Below are positions 35,819 through 44,833 of a DNA stretch of 64,000 bases, piece by piece (position 1 is the first letter of the stretch; every line of letters starts with the position of its first letter). The translations under genes were made by a program, and so were the position numbers. Source of the stretch: Chitinophagaceae bacterium. Its GTDB lineage: Bacteria > Bacteroidota > Bacteroidia > Chitinophagales > UBA10324. The notes beneath the pieces were generated by a model. It saw only the letters and a program-made list of their open reading frames with translations, did not search any database and had not been told where the DNA came from. Where the stretch lies: assembly GCA_016704325.1 (NCBI GenBank), contig JADJAG010000008.1, forward strand, positions 682,001-746,000, given 5' to 3'.

Positions 35819-37578
35819 GCTTCAATAATTTCTTTTAAAAGTCCTTCGGTTTCTTCTTCAATAGCAAAAATATCTTTTGCAATTGCTATCAATGGTCGTG
35901 GTGGTTGGTGTATGTAGAAGTATTTTGCAAAATTTATTTCATAACCAACTTTGGTTTCTTTCTTATCCCAATAAGCATCTTCTGCAAAAGGCAAAACTTC
36001 TCTTTCAAAAAATTCCTGTATATTTTCTTTCAGAGGAATATTTTCGGTGTCCTTCAGTTTGCTATCGCTTTTTGGTTTGCCTTTGCTTGCATAAATTATT
36101 TTTCCCTTTTCATCTCTCTCTGGTCGGTGAACTGTGATTTGGTTGTAGCCGAAATCACTGTTGTCAAAAATTTTGCTGTATTCGTTTTCTTCAAAGTCAA
36201 TAAACATTTTTTCAATTACTGAAATATGCTCTGTCGAAAATTCAACTCTCTTTTTGCCTAATGGCTTTCGCATTTTGTAATAAAACTTTTCTGATGTTGC
36301 ATTTATCAATTGCACTTTCCCTTCACGGTGTTTTGATTTACGGTTGGTGAAAACAAAAATGTATGTAGGAATGCCCGTGTTGTAAAACATATCATTTGGC
36401 AATGCAATGATAGCCTCCAATAAGTCGTTTTTAATAATGTATTTCCTTATTTCACTTTCACCTCCACCGGCATCACCTGTGAATAATGCAGACCCATTGT
36501 GAACAGAAGCAATACGGCTGCCCATTTCAGTATCTTTCATTTTACTGAGCATGTGTAATACAAACATCAACTGTCCGTCATTCACTCGACTTTGTCCAAC
36601 CTGGAATCTCTTATCAATGATGGCTCCTTTCGGTCCTACACCTAATGCTTTTTTATCTGGTGCCCATGTTTTGCCATAAGGCGGATTGGTGAGCATGAAA
36701 TCAAATTTCAATTCAGGTGGAAATCCGTATTGACTCAGAGTGCTGCCATAAGCTATTTTATCTGGGTCTTCACCTTTAATGAGCATATCACTTTTACAAG
36801 TCGCGTAAATAAACGGTGTACTTTCCTGCCCGTATAAATGTACTGTGGCATTGCTTTTTATTTGCCCTTCTGGATTGTGTAAGAATTGCTTGGAAACAGT
36901 CAGCATACCTCCACTACCCACGCATGGATCATAAATTAGAAATGTTCCTTGTTTTAATTTATCTTTCACTGGAAGAAAAACTAAGTGGGTCATTAAATCA
37001 ATAATCTCTCTTGGAGTAAAGTGTTCTCCCGCTTCTTCGTTGTTTTCTTCGTTAAATCTTCGCACCAGATCTTCATATATGTAGCCCATTGCCAAGGGCT
37101 GTATTTTGTCTGGGTGCAATTCTATCTTAGGTGAAACAAATTTCTCTATCAATGAAAAGAGAATGTCAGCATCATCGAGTGTTTCAATCTCATTACGGAA
37201 TTTGAATTTGCTAATGATGTCTTGAACATTTTCAGAGAAGCCGTTTAAATAATATTCAAAATTGCTTCGAATGTTTTTGGGATCATCCAACAATTTTTTT
37301 AGAGTGAATTTTGATGTGTTGTAAAATGCCAAACCGGAACCGTGTTTGGTGTTTGTAAGCAAGCTGTCTAAATTTTGGAGTTTGTTTTTGTACTCAGTGT
37401 AGGTAGCAAATACTTTATCCTTTGTCGGTTCCAACAGCAAATCCAATCTGCGAATGACAACCATTGGCAGAATAACATCTTTATATTTGCCTTTCTGGTA
37501 AGTATTCACCAAAACATCATCGGCAACTGTCCAGATGAAGTTAATTATTGGCTTAAGGGATTGGGTGTTAAAACTCAT
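35815..37578 (-). CDS. hsdM: Type I restriction-modification N6-adenine methyltransferase subunit
   Basis: The 587-residue HsdM methylates adenine with HsdS and protects host DNA. An N-terminal helical domain (about 1-160) is followed by AGEHFTPREIIDLMTHL, the SAM motif IYDPCVGSGGM, and the catalytic NPPYGKTW. Length and motif order are normal. It is the first gene of the operon. With intact M and S, the system could still modify DNA even if R is dead. Confidence 0.95.
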   Translation of the reverse strand: MSFNTQSLKPIINFIWTVADDVLVNTYQKGKYKDVILPMVVIRRLDLLLEPTKDKVFATYTEYKNKLQNLDSLLTNTKHGSGLAFYNTSKFTLKKLLDDPKNIRSNFEYYLNGFSENVQDIISKFKFRNEIETLDDADILFSLIEKFVSPKIELHPDKIQPLAMGYIYEDLVRRFNEENNEEAGEHFTPREIIDLMTHLVFLPVKDKLKQGTFLIYDPCVGSGGMLTVSKQFLHNPEGQIKSNATVHLYGQESTPFIYATCKSDMLIKGEDPDKIAYGSTLSQYGFPPELKFDFMLTNPPYGKTWAPDKKALGVGPKGAIIDKRFQVGQSRVNDGQLMFVLHMLSKMKDTEMGSRIASVHNGSALFTGDAGGGESEIRKYIIKNDLLEAIIALPNDMFYNTGIPTYIFVFTNRKSKHREGKVQLINATSEKFYYKMRKPLGKKRVEFSTEHISVIEKMFIDFEENEYSKIFDNSDFGYNQITVHRPERDEKGKIIYASKGKPKSDSKLKDTENIPLKENIQEFFEREVLPFAEDAYWDKKETKVGYEINFAKYFYIHQPPRPLIAIAKDIFAIEEETEGLLKEIIEA

Positions 37579-37963
37579 TGTATTTTTTCTTATTTCTGAT
37601 TTGGTTTCTTTTTGGGCTATCCTATTTTATGATGATGGATAAATTAATGCCTGATGCGATCTTTTGAAAGCAATTTATCAGGCAAATTCAGCATCTCCTT
37701 GATGCAGTCTTTCTCACGCAATCGAAGATATTTTACCACGCTTCTTTGATTTTATCAAATAGAATTCAAGGTAAGAATAGCAAGATAAAAAAAGTGGAAT
37801 AATTCTTCATTAATGAAAAAAGAGGCGGAATTTTTCAAAATGGGCTCAGTTATTCACATTTTTTTTAGATTATTTTATTTTCTTAAACTACTGATAAATA
37901 GGCATTTAAATAAATTAATTGTTAACTAAGTATAGATCTTATAAATTCACTCAAAAAAAAGCC

Positions 37964-38353
37964 ATGAAATGTCCGAAATGTGGCCATTTATGGAGGGTAA
38001 AAGACGGAATTGTAAAAGGAAAGCAACGCTACAAATGTTTATTCTGTGGTTTTCGTTTTTCAGTCAATTACAAAGCTGGAATTCACCCATCATACAGACG
38101 GCTAGCACTTTTAATGCATCTAGAAGGTTTAAGTTTAGAGCGTATTGCCAGGTCAATCGGGGTAAGTCCCGTGGCTATTTTAAAATGGATTCGAGCTTAT
38201 AAAGTTGACGAATCACATGTACGCGGAAATGCTGAAATAGTGAATGAATTAAAAATTGATGAACTATCTAGTTATATCATCGCAAATCAAACTAGTGCTT
38301 CTAAGTGGGTTCTTATCGAGCTGAATACAAAAGGATACTCTTCATTTTTGTAA
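37964..38353 (+). CDS. IS1-like InsA-type zinc-ribbon/HTH protein
   Basis: From ATG 37964 the protein (129 residues) starts with a zinc ribbon, CPKCGHLW ... CLFCGFRFSV, then an HTH (LLMHLEGLSLERIARSIGVSPVAILKWI). This is the InsA-like N-terminal part of IS1-group transposases. The catalytic part is reduced to its first strand (IDELSSYI); the frame then stops. No terminal inverted repeats are obvious. It may be an IS fragment, or a domesticated DNA-binding protein given its clean ends and position before the transfer operon. Confidence 0.7.
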   Translation: MKCPKCGHLWRVKDGIVKGKQRYKCLFCGFRFSVNYKAGIHPSYRRLALLMHLEGLSLERIARSIGVSPVAILKWIRAYKVDESHVRGNAEIVNELKIDELSSYIIANQTSASKWVLIELNTKGYSSFL

Positions 38354-38708
38354 CCTTAACTCCTAAACATAATCCAAAACGAAGTTAATTAAACCAAAGC
38401 TGAATTAACTATCAATAAAATCTTCTATACTAAGCACCGAGTTGCCTTTTGAGCTTGCTCGCCACTAATAATATATCGCATAACAAATGTGCAACAGGTT
38501 CTCTTGATTAACTCGAACAATATTCACAAAGTGTCTTCATTGTATTGAACTTATATCAGAATTTATGGCATCTATACTTAGTTACTGGCTTGTTGGTAAC
38601 TATCCAAATTTATTTTTTTTAAATACCAACTTTTTTACAAATTAGTCGCCATCGACATAAAAATGAAAAATCAATGAGACAACAAAACGCTGAAAATAAA
38701 AAATATAA

Positions 38709-38750
38709 AATCGGGTAGAACTGCTTTTAGACGAGAAGAACTACCCGATT
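38709..38750. promoter_or_regulatory. 10-bp perfect inverted repeat
   Basis: AATCGGGTAG (38709-38718) and CTACCCGATT (38741-38750) flank a 22-nt loop. It lies within the 38354-39094 gap, ahead of the transfer operon. It could be an RNA hairpin (attenuator) or a binding site for the InsA-like protein upstream. There is no T run, so it is not a standard terminator. Confidence 0.5.
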
Positions 38751-38766
38751 ACTGAAACCTGCTTCT

Positions 38767-38997
38767 GTGAGCATGCTCCAGACTTCATTACAAATGTATG
38801 TAAACGGAGGCAGGATTTTAAAAAAAAATCAAACCTGCAAATCCGTTTTCAATGGACCCTATATATGTATTCTCCAATCGAGGTCCTCCTCGCGTAGAAA
38901 GACAGCCGCAATGTTGGAGCATTGCGACTGTTTATGCGCAAACCCCCAGGAAGAGCTGGAAGCCTACAATGAAATAATATCATACCTGTCCTTATAA
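38767..38997 (+). CDS. Doubtful small protein
   Basis: A 76-residue reading frame (GTG start; ATG at 38773). The C-terminal part CDCLCANPQEELEAYNEIISYL looks protein-like; the N-terminal part does not. It lies between the inverted repeat and the vWA-like gene. I list it because nothing else occupies the gap. Confidence 0.25.
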   Translation: MSMLQTSLQMYVNGGRILKKNQTCKSVFNGPYICILQSRSSSRRKTAAMLEHCDCLCANPQEELEAYNEIISYLSL

Positions 38998-39094
38998 ACA
39001 AATAAACTATTACCCGCTTCCGTGCGATCCTGATTGAAGACAGAAATAAGGCAAAGTAGCCTCATAAATCAATTAACGTCTAAAATCACGCACC

Positions 39095-39895
39095 ATGAAA
39101 TTAGGAATTCAACTTTTAAGTATCTTTTCATTTTGTATTGGAATTTATATATTCCTTCAAAGTGAATTAAATTATGATAAGAGGCTGCCTATAGATAATT
39201 CAACGTTTAATTCAAGGAGTACTCCTGATGATTCATTTCTCACAACTCCATTATGCCTGGTATACTTTCAGGACGTGTCAAAAAGTATAAAGTTAAATGG
39301 AGTCGTACTTATTAAGTCCAATGTTTTCACTCCGTACTACAATGATTTCAATCGCGATATCGAGCTTAATTTTGGTATCATCTCAGATTTATCAGCAAAT
39401 AAGCTTTTAAGCGTAATACTACCGGCTAAGAAATTTCATAAGCCAGTACTACCTGATCTGCGAAAGGTAAATATTGTAGAAAGAAAGGACGCGAAGCAAA
39501 GGTTCTTAACTGATCTAAAAACATACCAATCAGATAGCGCAGCCTTCTTTTATGAGCGGAATAAACTATTTACGTCATTCTGCTATCAGATCGATTCATC
39601 CATTGCAGTACATCGTAACAACCTGGCTAATGAAACAGATATTGCTACCACTGTTAGAATCGCTGATAAGGTATTCAACCACTCCTTCTTTGATTCAGCC
39701 AAGAACTTCCTTTTATTAAACAGTGATGGAGAGGATTCTTACGGAAAAACTACTTCAAATATTCAAAGCCATATGGAACTCATCCTAATTAATGCTAGTG
39801 GACTAGAACATACCAGTCTTGATTCATTGATTACGCATACATTTCAGTCATCGGAGCAAGCAATTCATTATACACTTAAAACTAACTCTCACTAA
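39095..39895 (+). CDS. von Willebrand A-like extracytoplasmic protein
   Basis: A 266-residue protein with an N-terminal hydrophobic anchor (LLSIFSFCIGIYIFLQ). Residues 53-66 read LCLVYFQDVSKSIK, a DxSxS metal-ion (MIDAS) motif (Asp60, Ser62, Ser64), and LLLNSDGEDSYGK near 207 fits the later vWA strand. vWA domains mediate protein contacts through a metal ion. It is the first gene of a seven-gene rightward transfer operon (vWA, 4-TM, peptide, VirD4, peptide, MobC, MobA), so it probably serves mating-pair contact or the coupling machinery (inference). Confidence 0.65.
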   Translation: MKLGIQLLSIFSFCIGIYIFLQSELNYDKRLPIDNSTFNSRSTPDDSFLTTPLCLVYFQDVSKSIKLNGVVLIKSNVFTPYYNDFNRDIELNFGIISDLSANKLLSVILPAKKFHKPVLPDLRKVNIVERKDAKQRFLTDLKTYQSDSAAFFYERNKLFTSFCYQIDSSIAVHRNNLANETDIATTVRIADKVFNHSFFDSAKNFLLLNSDGEDSYGKTTSNIQSHMELILINASGLEHTSLDSLITHTFQSSEQAIHYTLKTNSH

Positions 39896-39906
39896 AACTC
39901 CATTTT

Positions 39907-40791
39907 ATGTCAAAATTTAATCACTCTGCAAACATTGCTCAACAAACGATATTTCGTTTGGTTGAAAAATTGCTTAATCTCTTTACCATGTGTAAATCTT
40001 TAAATGAAGAGATCGCCGCTTTGAAGGAAAAACTTTCGGTTCTGGATCAAACGAATCCTGATTTTTTTGAAATTTTGGAGGACAGGAGAGAAAGCACCAA
40101 AATGTCATGGCGATTTATCATTATTTTCCTTAGTATGTGTATTGACTTTTTCCTTCTATATAATGGAATGACAATTTTGTGCCATCAATTCGGCTGGCCT
40201 GTAATATTAAAAATTCTAATTCCAGCATTCTTAATTGTCACTGAAATTGGAATAAGCTATTTCAGCATAATCCAGAATCGGAGCGGCGAAGGCAGTTCGT
40301 GGATAATTCGCAATCTACAATACTTCGTCTTGGTAATATTAGTTGCCCTTACCTTCTTGGTAATTCTGTATTCAGCACAGGAGTACAGTGAAACTGTTGA
40401 TGGTGTTTCATTTTTAACATTTTTCACTGGTACTGTAATAATCCAGATCTCCTTGCTGGTAGCAAGTCTAATGCTCCATCTCTGGTTAATTCGGAATGGT
40501 GAAGCAATTGCAGAAATATTTGCTTATATGAGATATAGAATTGATCGGCGAAAACTGGCAGGAAGAATTGATCAGGTTGAAAGAGAGAATCGTGATAAAA
40601 ATTTACCCGATTTTACAAAAGATACTCATTCCTTAGTTCAAAAAATTGAAGCATTTCGACGTGATTTTCCTATGATTAAAATAGATTTTGAACGGACGAT
40701 ACCAGCAGATTTAATACGGGCGATAAATAGGGTAATGGGTAAGGCATTCCTTGAATCAGGGAGTAGCAATAATAGTGATAAAGTAAAGTGA
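39907..40791 (+). CDS. Four-pass membrane protein of the transfer operon
   Basis: A 294-residue protein. A helical cytoplasmic N-terminus (LNEEIAALKEKLSVLDQ, coiled coil, about 35-55) is followed by four membrane helices at about 74-92, 100-121, 139-159 and 172-193. A charged C-terminal domain of about 100 residues ends the protein (RYRIDRRKLAGRIDQVERE). Both tails would be cytoplasmic. It starts 11 bp after the vWA-like gene. Family not recognised; a membrane scaffold for the coupling protein is a reasonable guess. Confidence 0.6.
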   Translation: MSKFNHSANIAQQTIFRLVEKLLNLFTMCKSLNEEIAALKEKLSVLDQTNPDFFEILEDRRESTKMSWRFIIIFLSMCIDFFLLYNGMTILCHQFGWPVILKILIPAFLIVTEIGISYFSIIQNRSGEGSSWIIRNLQYFVLVILVALTFLVILYSAQEYSETVDGVSFLTFFTGTVIIQISLLVASLMLHLWLIRNGEAIAEIFAYMRYRIDRRKLAGRIDQVERENRDKNLPDFTKDTHSLVQKIEAFRRDFPMIKIDFERTIPADLIRAINRVMGKAFLESGSSNNSDKVK

Positions 40792-40795
40792 GATC

Positions 40796-40957
40796 ATGAG
40801 CCGACCAACAATTAAAAATGCGTTGCTGGGAGCTCTCAAAATGCTGCTGTTAGCAATTTTGAAGCTCTTGGCAATTGCATTTGCCTGGGTGTGTAAAATT
40901 GTAGGAATGACACTCCTGAAGATTGGAGAAGGGATTGAAAAGATAATCACACGTTAG
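40796..40957 (+). CDS. 53-residue membrane peptide before the coupling protein
   Basis: ATG 40796 starts 4 bp after the previous stop; TAG is at 40955-40957 and the VirD4 start follows at 40960. The peptide has a hydrophobic centre (LLLAILKLLAIAFAWVCKIVG) and an amphipathic basic tail. Its tight spacing on both sides supports that it is real. I recall similar short hydrophobic proteins beside coupling-protein genes of Bacteroidota mobilizable elements. Confidence 0.65.
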   Translation: MSRPTIKNALLGALKMLLLAILKLLAIAFAWVCKIVGMTLLKIGEGIEKIITR

Positions 40958-40959
40958 CC

Positions 40960-42399
40960 ATGATTCAGCTAGTAAATTTGATTTTAGGAGTTGTTGCTGG
41001 GATATTTGAAGCAATACTGGATGTAACAATTAATGGAATCGTATCTCTTGTTCCATCAGCTCGTAAGAAAGAGTACAACGCAGATTTTATCGAAGCAGGA
41101 AAAGTTCTTAGGAGTCGTGATACTGGGTTTTGCATAACCGGTAGGCGATCCCTTTCTATAGATGAGAGTTACAAAAACTGCCTATGTCTAGGTGGGTCGG
41201 GAAGCGGGAAGAGTTCAACGGTACTTATTAATTCTGCTCTTAAAATGGCGGATGGAAATTCATCACTCATCTTCAATGATCCATCTGGTGAAATCCGAAT
41301 GTCTGTTAGTGGAGCATTAAAAAAAGCAGGATACAAGATTCTGATCCTGAAATATGATGATGACAGATCCCAGTGCTTTAACCCCTTGCTTCGATGCAAA
41401 TCCATTTCAGATATTCAAAAGCTGTCCAACCTCCTTTTAAGGGTGTCGCTGGGAGAATCATATCATCGTGATGCTTTTTGGAACAGGAACGCGGAGTCGT
41501 TAACTTCTGTGATTATACGTTACCTCATTTTTCACTGCCCGGTTCCACTTCGCACATTTCATAATGTTCTAGCCCTGCTAAATGAATTTGCCGCGCACCC
41601 GGAGAAAGTAGACAAACTATTTGTTCGTACCAAAGATCAACAGCTAATATCAGAATATTCCGCTTTTGTCTCGTATGGAGACAAGACCTTATCTGGAATA
41701 ATCGCTGTATGCAAAAGTGCTCTATCCATTTTCTCTGATGAAACCGTAGCGAAGGTAACTTCCATTGATACGATAGATTTCAAGCAATTCAGAAAAGAAA
41801 AGACAGCGCTTTTCATCAATAATTCTGTCCCGGATATGCACTATTATGGTGTTTTATCATCGCTTTTCTTCCAGCAGTTTTTCAATGAAGTACTCAGTAA
41901 AATTCCTGGTAAAGAGGAATTATCGATATTCTTTCTGCTAGATGAGGCAAGCTCTCTCTATTTAAGTTCTCTTTCGACAACCATAGCAAATATTAGAAAA
42001 AGCTTCGGGGGTATTCTCTTACTTTTCCAAGATTACCATCAAATTGAACATTTGTATGGTTCTTATGAAGCAAAAAATATTTCAGCAAACTGTTTTGCCA
42101 AAGTTTATTTACCAGGGCAACCTATTGAGACCTGTAAAATGCTGGAAAGCGTGCTTGGACAATTTCAGTACTATGACGATGAGGAAAACCTTCGTACCAG
42201 GCACTTGCTCTCAGCGGATGAAATTCGAATCCTTGAAAAAGCGATTATTCTGCTTGGTAATAAACCCCCTATTCTTACCAAAATGTATCCTTTTTATGAG
42301 GATCGAAAACTCAAACGGTTGACAGAACTTCCAGCCTGCGAACCTGATAATGTATTGCCATTTGACACTCCACCCGTGATTCAATTTCAGGCCAAATGA
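40960..42399 (+). CDS. VirD4/TraG-type coupling protein
   Basis: The 479-residue ATPase would dock the relaxase-DNA complex to a type IV channel. An N-terminal hydrophobic segment (LVNLILGVVAGIFEAIL) is followed by Walker A GGSGSGKSS (78-86), FNDPSGEIR, Walker B IFFLLDEASSL (about 323-333), and the TraG-like LLLFQDYHQIEHLYG and ISANCFAKVYLPG motifs. It lacks the large N-terminal membrane domain of conjugative TraG, as usual in mobilizable elements. It overlaps the next gene by 4 bp and is unrelated in detail to the other VirD4-like ATPase at 10187. Confidence 0.9.
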   Translation: MIQLVNLILGVVAGIFEAILDVTINGIVSLVPSARKKEYNADFIEAGKVLRSRDTGFCITGRRSLSIDESYKNCLCLGGSGSGKSSTVLINSALKMADGNSSLIFNDPSGEIRMSVSGALKKAGYKILILKYDDDRSQCFNPLLRCKSISDIQKLSNLLLRVSLGESYHRDAFWNRNAESLTSVIIRYLIFHCPVPLRTFHNVLALLNEFAAHPEKVDKLFVRTKDQQLISEYSAFVSYGDKTLSGIIAVCKSALSIFSDETVAKVTSIDTIDFKQFRKEKTALFINNSVPDMHYYGVLSSLFFQQFFNEVLSKIPGKEELSIFFLLDEASSLYLSSLSTTIANIRKSFGGILLLFQDYHQIEHLYGSYEAKNISANCFAKVYLPGQPIETCKMLESVLGQFQYYDDEENLRTRHLLSADEIRILEKAIILLGNKPPILTKMYPFYEDRKLKRLTELPACEPDNVLPFDTPPVIQFQAK

Positions 42400-42560
42400 A
42401 GCGGGCTCTAAAAAAAGCCAGCTCGCTATATAGTTATCTTGAATCAAACAAGGTTCTTGAAACTGGAACCGACGAACAAATCACTTTAGCTAAAAAAGCA
42501 TACTGGAAGGAATATAAAAGGGTATGGAGAAGCAAAAGCGGAAAGCTGAAAAGGAATTAA
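42396..42560 (+). CDS. 54-residue basic protein of the mobilization operon
   Basis: The ATG at 42396 overlaps the coupling-protein stop (ATGA) and the end overlaps the MobC start at 42524 by 37 bp. The sequence is helical and basic (MKRALKKASSLYSYLESNKV, TLAKKAYWKEYKRVWR). The overlaps on both sides and the presence of similar proteins before MobC in related elements argue that it is translated. It may help load the relaxosome (inference). Confidence 0.6.
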   Translation: MKRALKKASSLYSYLESNKVLETGTDEQITLAKKAYWKEYKRVWRSKSGKLKRN

Positions 42561-42940
42561 CGCTTTCATTCAATCGGCAGGAGTTGAAGATTGTGGCAGA
42601 TGAAGCCAGGAAACATAAAATGAGCAGAACCGGATATATAAAACGAGCGACGCTTGCATACTGTGATAAAATATATCTAGTTACTGATCTTGAGCAAGTA
42701 CGACGTATCACACAATTGCTTGCAATGAACTACAACATCATTCAAAGGATGGTTGAAGATGGTCAGTTACCATCAACGATGGGAAGCACAGTTCTTGCGA
42801 AAGTATCTGATCTGGAAAAAGAAGTTCTTATTCAACTGCATCATCCGAAAACTTTGGAAGAATGGATTAAAGATCAAATCCGTATAGACGCTTCCATGAA
42901 AGAAAAAATCATCAAACTTCTGCATGCCTCAGAAACATGA
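42524..42940 (+). CDS. mobC: MobC-like relaxosome protein
   Basis: A 138-residue protein with an N-terminal ribbon-helix-helix-like segment (KELTLSFNRQELKIVADEAR, MSRTGYIKRA) followed by a helical dimerisation region (LEQVRRITQLLAMNYNIIQR). MobC proteins bind oriT and help the relaxase melt it. It overlaps the relaxase start by 4 bp, the standard MobC-MobA arrangement. Confidence 0.85.
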   Translation: MEKQKRKAEKELTLSFNRQELKIVADEARKHKMSRTGYIKRATLAYCDKIYLVTDLEQVRRITQLLAMNYNIIQRMVEDGQLPSTMGSTVLAKVSDLEKEVLIQLHHPKTLEEWIKDQIRIDASMKEKIIKLLHASET

Positions 42941-43938
42941 TATTAAAGAACCTTACTCGCCGCTCCGGCACCCAACAACTTCTTTCATATCTCTTTGAGA
43001 AAAATAGAAAAACACCCGAAGGCAAAGAGAAGCAACTTATCATTCGTCACAATATTCGTTCACGAGCTTCCATAAAAAAATGGACAAAAGAATTTGACCA
43101 GAATGAATCATATCGGCTTCGAAGAAGAAAGGACAACGTAAAGCTCCACCATACGATACTTTCCATAAGTAGCAAGGACTCACACCTGGTAGATGATAAG
43201 ATGCTTCGAAGTATTGCTCATAAATACTTTGAGCTTCGAGGTCCCCAAAACATGTATCTGGCCACGGCCCACCTTGAGAAGGGTCACGCTCATCTACATA
43301 TCGTCTCTTCTGGCGTAGAGTATTTAACCGGCAAATCAAATCGTATCTCCCAAAGCGAATTTAACGGCCTTAAAAAGGCCCTGGATGAGTTTCAACGCAC
43401 TAAATACCCGGAACTGGTAAATAGCCTACCTCAGCATGGAAAATCAAAGGAGAAGCGAATAGGCGAAATAAATAAGCCAATTCAAAACCAAAATGTCCGG
43501 GAAACTCAAAAACAGTCCCTAACTGTAACTCTTGAAAAAGCCTACAGCGATGCTCATTCTCTCGATCAATTCCTTTCTCAAATCAAGGCCGAAGGACATG
43601 AGCCTTACTACCGGTCAGGTAGGCTACAAGGAATCAAATATGATGGCGAAAGGAAATATCGTCTCAGCCGATTAGGCTTTGATAAAGAGAGAATCGAGCA
43701 TCTCACTCAAATCGAAAATGAAGAAAAAGAGGCTTTGAAAGAGTTGCAAGACATAAGAGGTCGAAACTCACCATCTCGTGATCGGGAGATCAAAGAAGAT
43801 GAACAGGAGGAAGAAGAAATCGAAGAAAAGGAGGAAGAGGACGATCCTTCAGAAGAGAAAGAAGATGAGAAGGACGAAAATGAAACTGATGATTTCTACG
43901 ATGAAGAACGTGAAGAAGAAAGCGAACTTGAGCCATAG
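42937..43938 (+). CDS. mobA: MobA-type relaxase
   Basis: The 333-residue relaxase nicks oriT and stays linked to the DNA 5' end during transfer. It shows the three-histidine motif HLEKGHAHLHIV (His117, His119, His121) and an upstream HHTILSIS strand. The catalytic tyrosine is probably among the early residues near Tyr18 (inference). The last 75 residues are an unusually acidic low-complexity tail of Glu and Asp. A strong inverted repeat lies just downstream. It is the last gene of the transfer operon. Confidence 0.9.
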   Translation: MILKNLTRRSGTQQLLSYLFEKNRKTPEGKEKQLIIRHNIRSRASIKKWTKEFDQNESYRLRRRKDNVKLHHTILSISSKDSHLVDDKMLRSIAHKYFELRGPQNMYLATAHLEKGHAHLHIVSSGVEYLTGKSNRISQSEFNGLKKALDEFQRTKYPELVNSLPQHGKSKEKRIGEINKPIQNQNVRETQKQSLTVTLEKAYSDAHSLDQFLSQIKAEGHEPYYRSGRLQGIKYDGERKYRLSRLGFDKERIEHLTQIENEEKEALKELQDIRGRNSPSRDREIKEDEQEEEEIEEKEEEDDPSEEKEDEKDENETDDFYDEEREEESELEP

Positions 43939-43978
43939 CTCAAGAGCTTTCAATTGTCAAATTTGATCCCAGGGGGTA

Positions 43979-44051
43979 CGGGGTGCTCCCCGCAAGATTG
44001 CCTTCCGCCATAAGGACGATTATCAATCGCCATGGCGGAAGGCAATCTTGC
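43979..44051. other. Candidate oriT: perfect 20-bp inverted repeat and small hairpin
   Basis: A CGGGG-TGCT-CCCCG hairpin (about 43979-43992) is followed by a perfect inverted repeat, 43992-44011 with 44032-44051, separated by a 20-nt loop (arms start GCAAGATTGCC). The position between the relaxase stop and the convergent HTH operon, and the GGGGGTACGGGG lead-in typical of Bacteroidota mob regions, favour an origin of transfer. A strong terminator is the alternative, though T runs are lacking. Confidence 0.6.
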
Positions 44052-44215
44052 AACCTTACCCGCATTGATTTTTCTTTATTAATCCATTTGTAAGGTTCTG
44101 CCTTTACTCCTGGCAGAGCCTTTCCATTTTGATCCATCAACACTGAAAAAGTGTTGTAACATTTTGCATGTAGAAATCGTCCGAAATGTGAGGACGAATT
44201 TACGAAGCAAAGAGA

Positions 44216-44458
44216 CTATTCGTCTCTTTCTATATTCCGCTCACGGCTTTTGGATTCCCTCCGAATATGCTTGAGGTCATCTAACTGGCTTCTCGAATTT
44301 TCAAGCTCCCACTCCTTCTCCCCTGAAAAGAAGCCTTGAAAATAGTCAGAGGTGGAATTGATACCCTTTACAATATTAGTCATCAAATCAGGAAGATACC
44401 TCGCTAAGAGGTATCCATGATTGAATCCGCGTGTAAATTGTTTCTCCTGGTTTTCCAT
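44216..44458 (-). CDS. Hypothetical protein downstream of the HTH gene
   Basis: An 80-residue protein whose start is 2 bp after the stop of the excisionase-like gene, so the two form an operon. It has a helical middle (GYLLARYLPDLMTNIVKGI) and a very charged tail (KHIRRESKSRERNIERDE). Similar small partners accompany HTH genes on Bacteroidota islands; role unknown. Confidence 0.65.
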   Translation of the reverse strand: MENQEKQFTRGFNHGYLLARYLPDLMTNIVKGINSTSDYFQGFFSGEKEWELENSRSQLDDLKHIRRESKSRERNIERDE

Positions 44459-44459
44459 T

Positions 44460-44729
44460 TCAAAATGTCTCTTTAGCGTGCTTTTCTAAATATTCGTTTA
44501 TTGAATCGGTATCGTACAAGATGTTCTTCTTGTCCGGTTGCGTAAAACGTACTCTCCCCTCATCACGTAATCGCTGCAAGGTACTTTTGCTTTTGATTCT
44601 CATCTTCTGCATTGCCTCTTCTCCTGAAATCCATTTGTCTTCCTGGATATTGTTCTTCTCTTTCAGGCGTTGAACAACTTCCTCGATGAGTGCGTAGAAG
44701 GCTTCGTTTTCAAGGCAGATTACTTCCAT
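44460..44729 (-). CDS. Excisionase-like winged-HTH protein
   Basis: An 89-residue protein. After a helical N-terminus (MEVICLENEAFYALIEE) comes an excisionase/MerR-like winged helix: WISGEEAMQKMRIKSKSTLQ, LRDEGRVRFTQPDKKNILYD, NEYLEKHAK. Proteins of this type regulate excision or transfer in Bacteroidota integrative elements. It is transcribed away from the cargo gene at 44834. A truncated near-identical copy exists at 514-720, evidence of a related earlier element. Confidence 0.85.
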   Translation of the reverse strand: MEVICLENEAFYALIEEVVQRLKEKNNIQEDKWISGEEAMQKMRIKSKSTLQRLRDEGRVRFTQPDKKNILYDTDSINEYLEKHAKETF

Positions 44730-44833
44730 TAAAAAGCCTTTATTTTTAAACTAAAACCAAAGTAATAATCTTTCCACCACGACCTTTGTTCTGAGATATA
44801 AAATTCCAATTAATTCTAAGAGGCAATTAATTC

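Noticed and set aside
37964..38353. Complete insertion sequence
   Set aside because: Only the InsA-like part remains; no catalytic domain and no terminal inverted repeats were found.
43940..44143. Minus-strand reading frame of 67 codons
   Set aside because: It is produced by the perfect inverted repeat after the relaxase and has no protein-like features.
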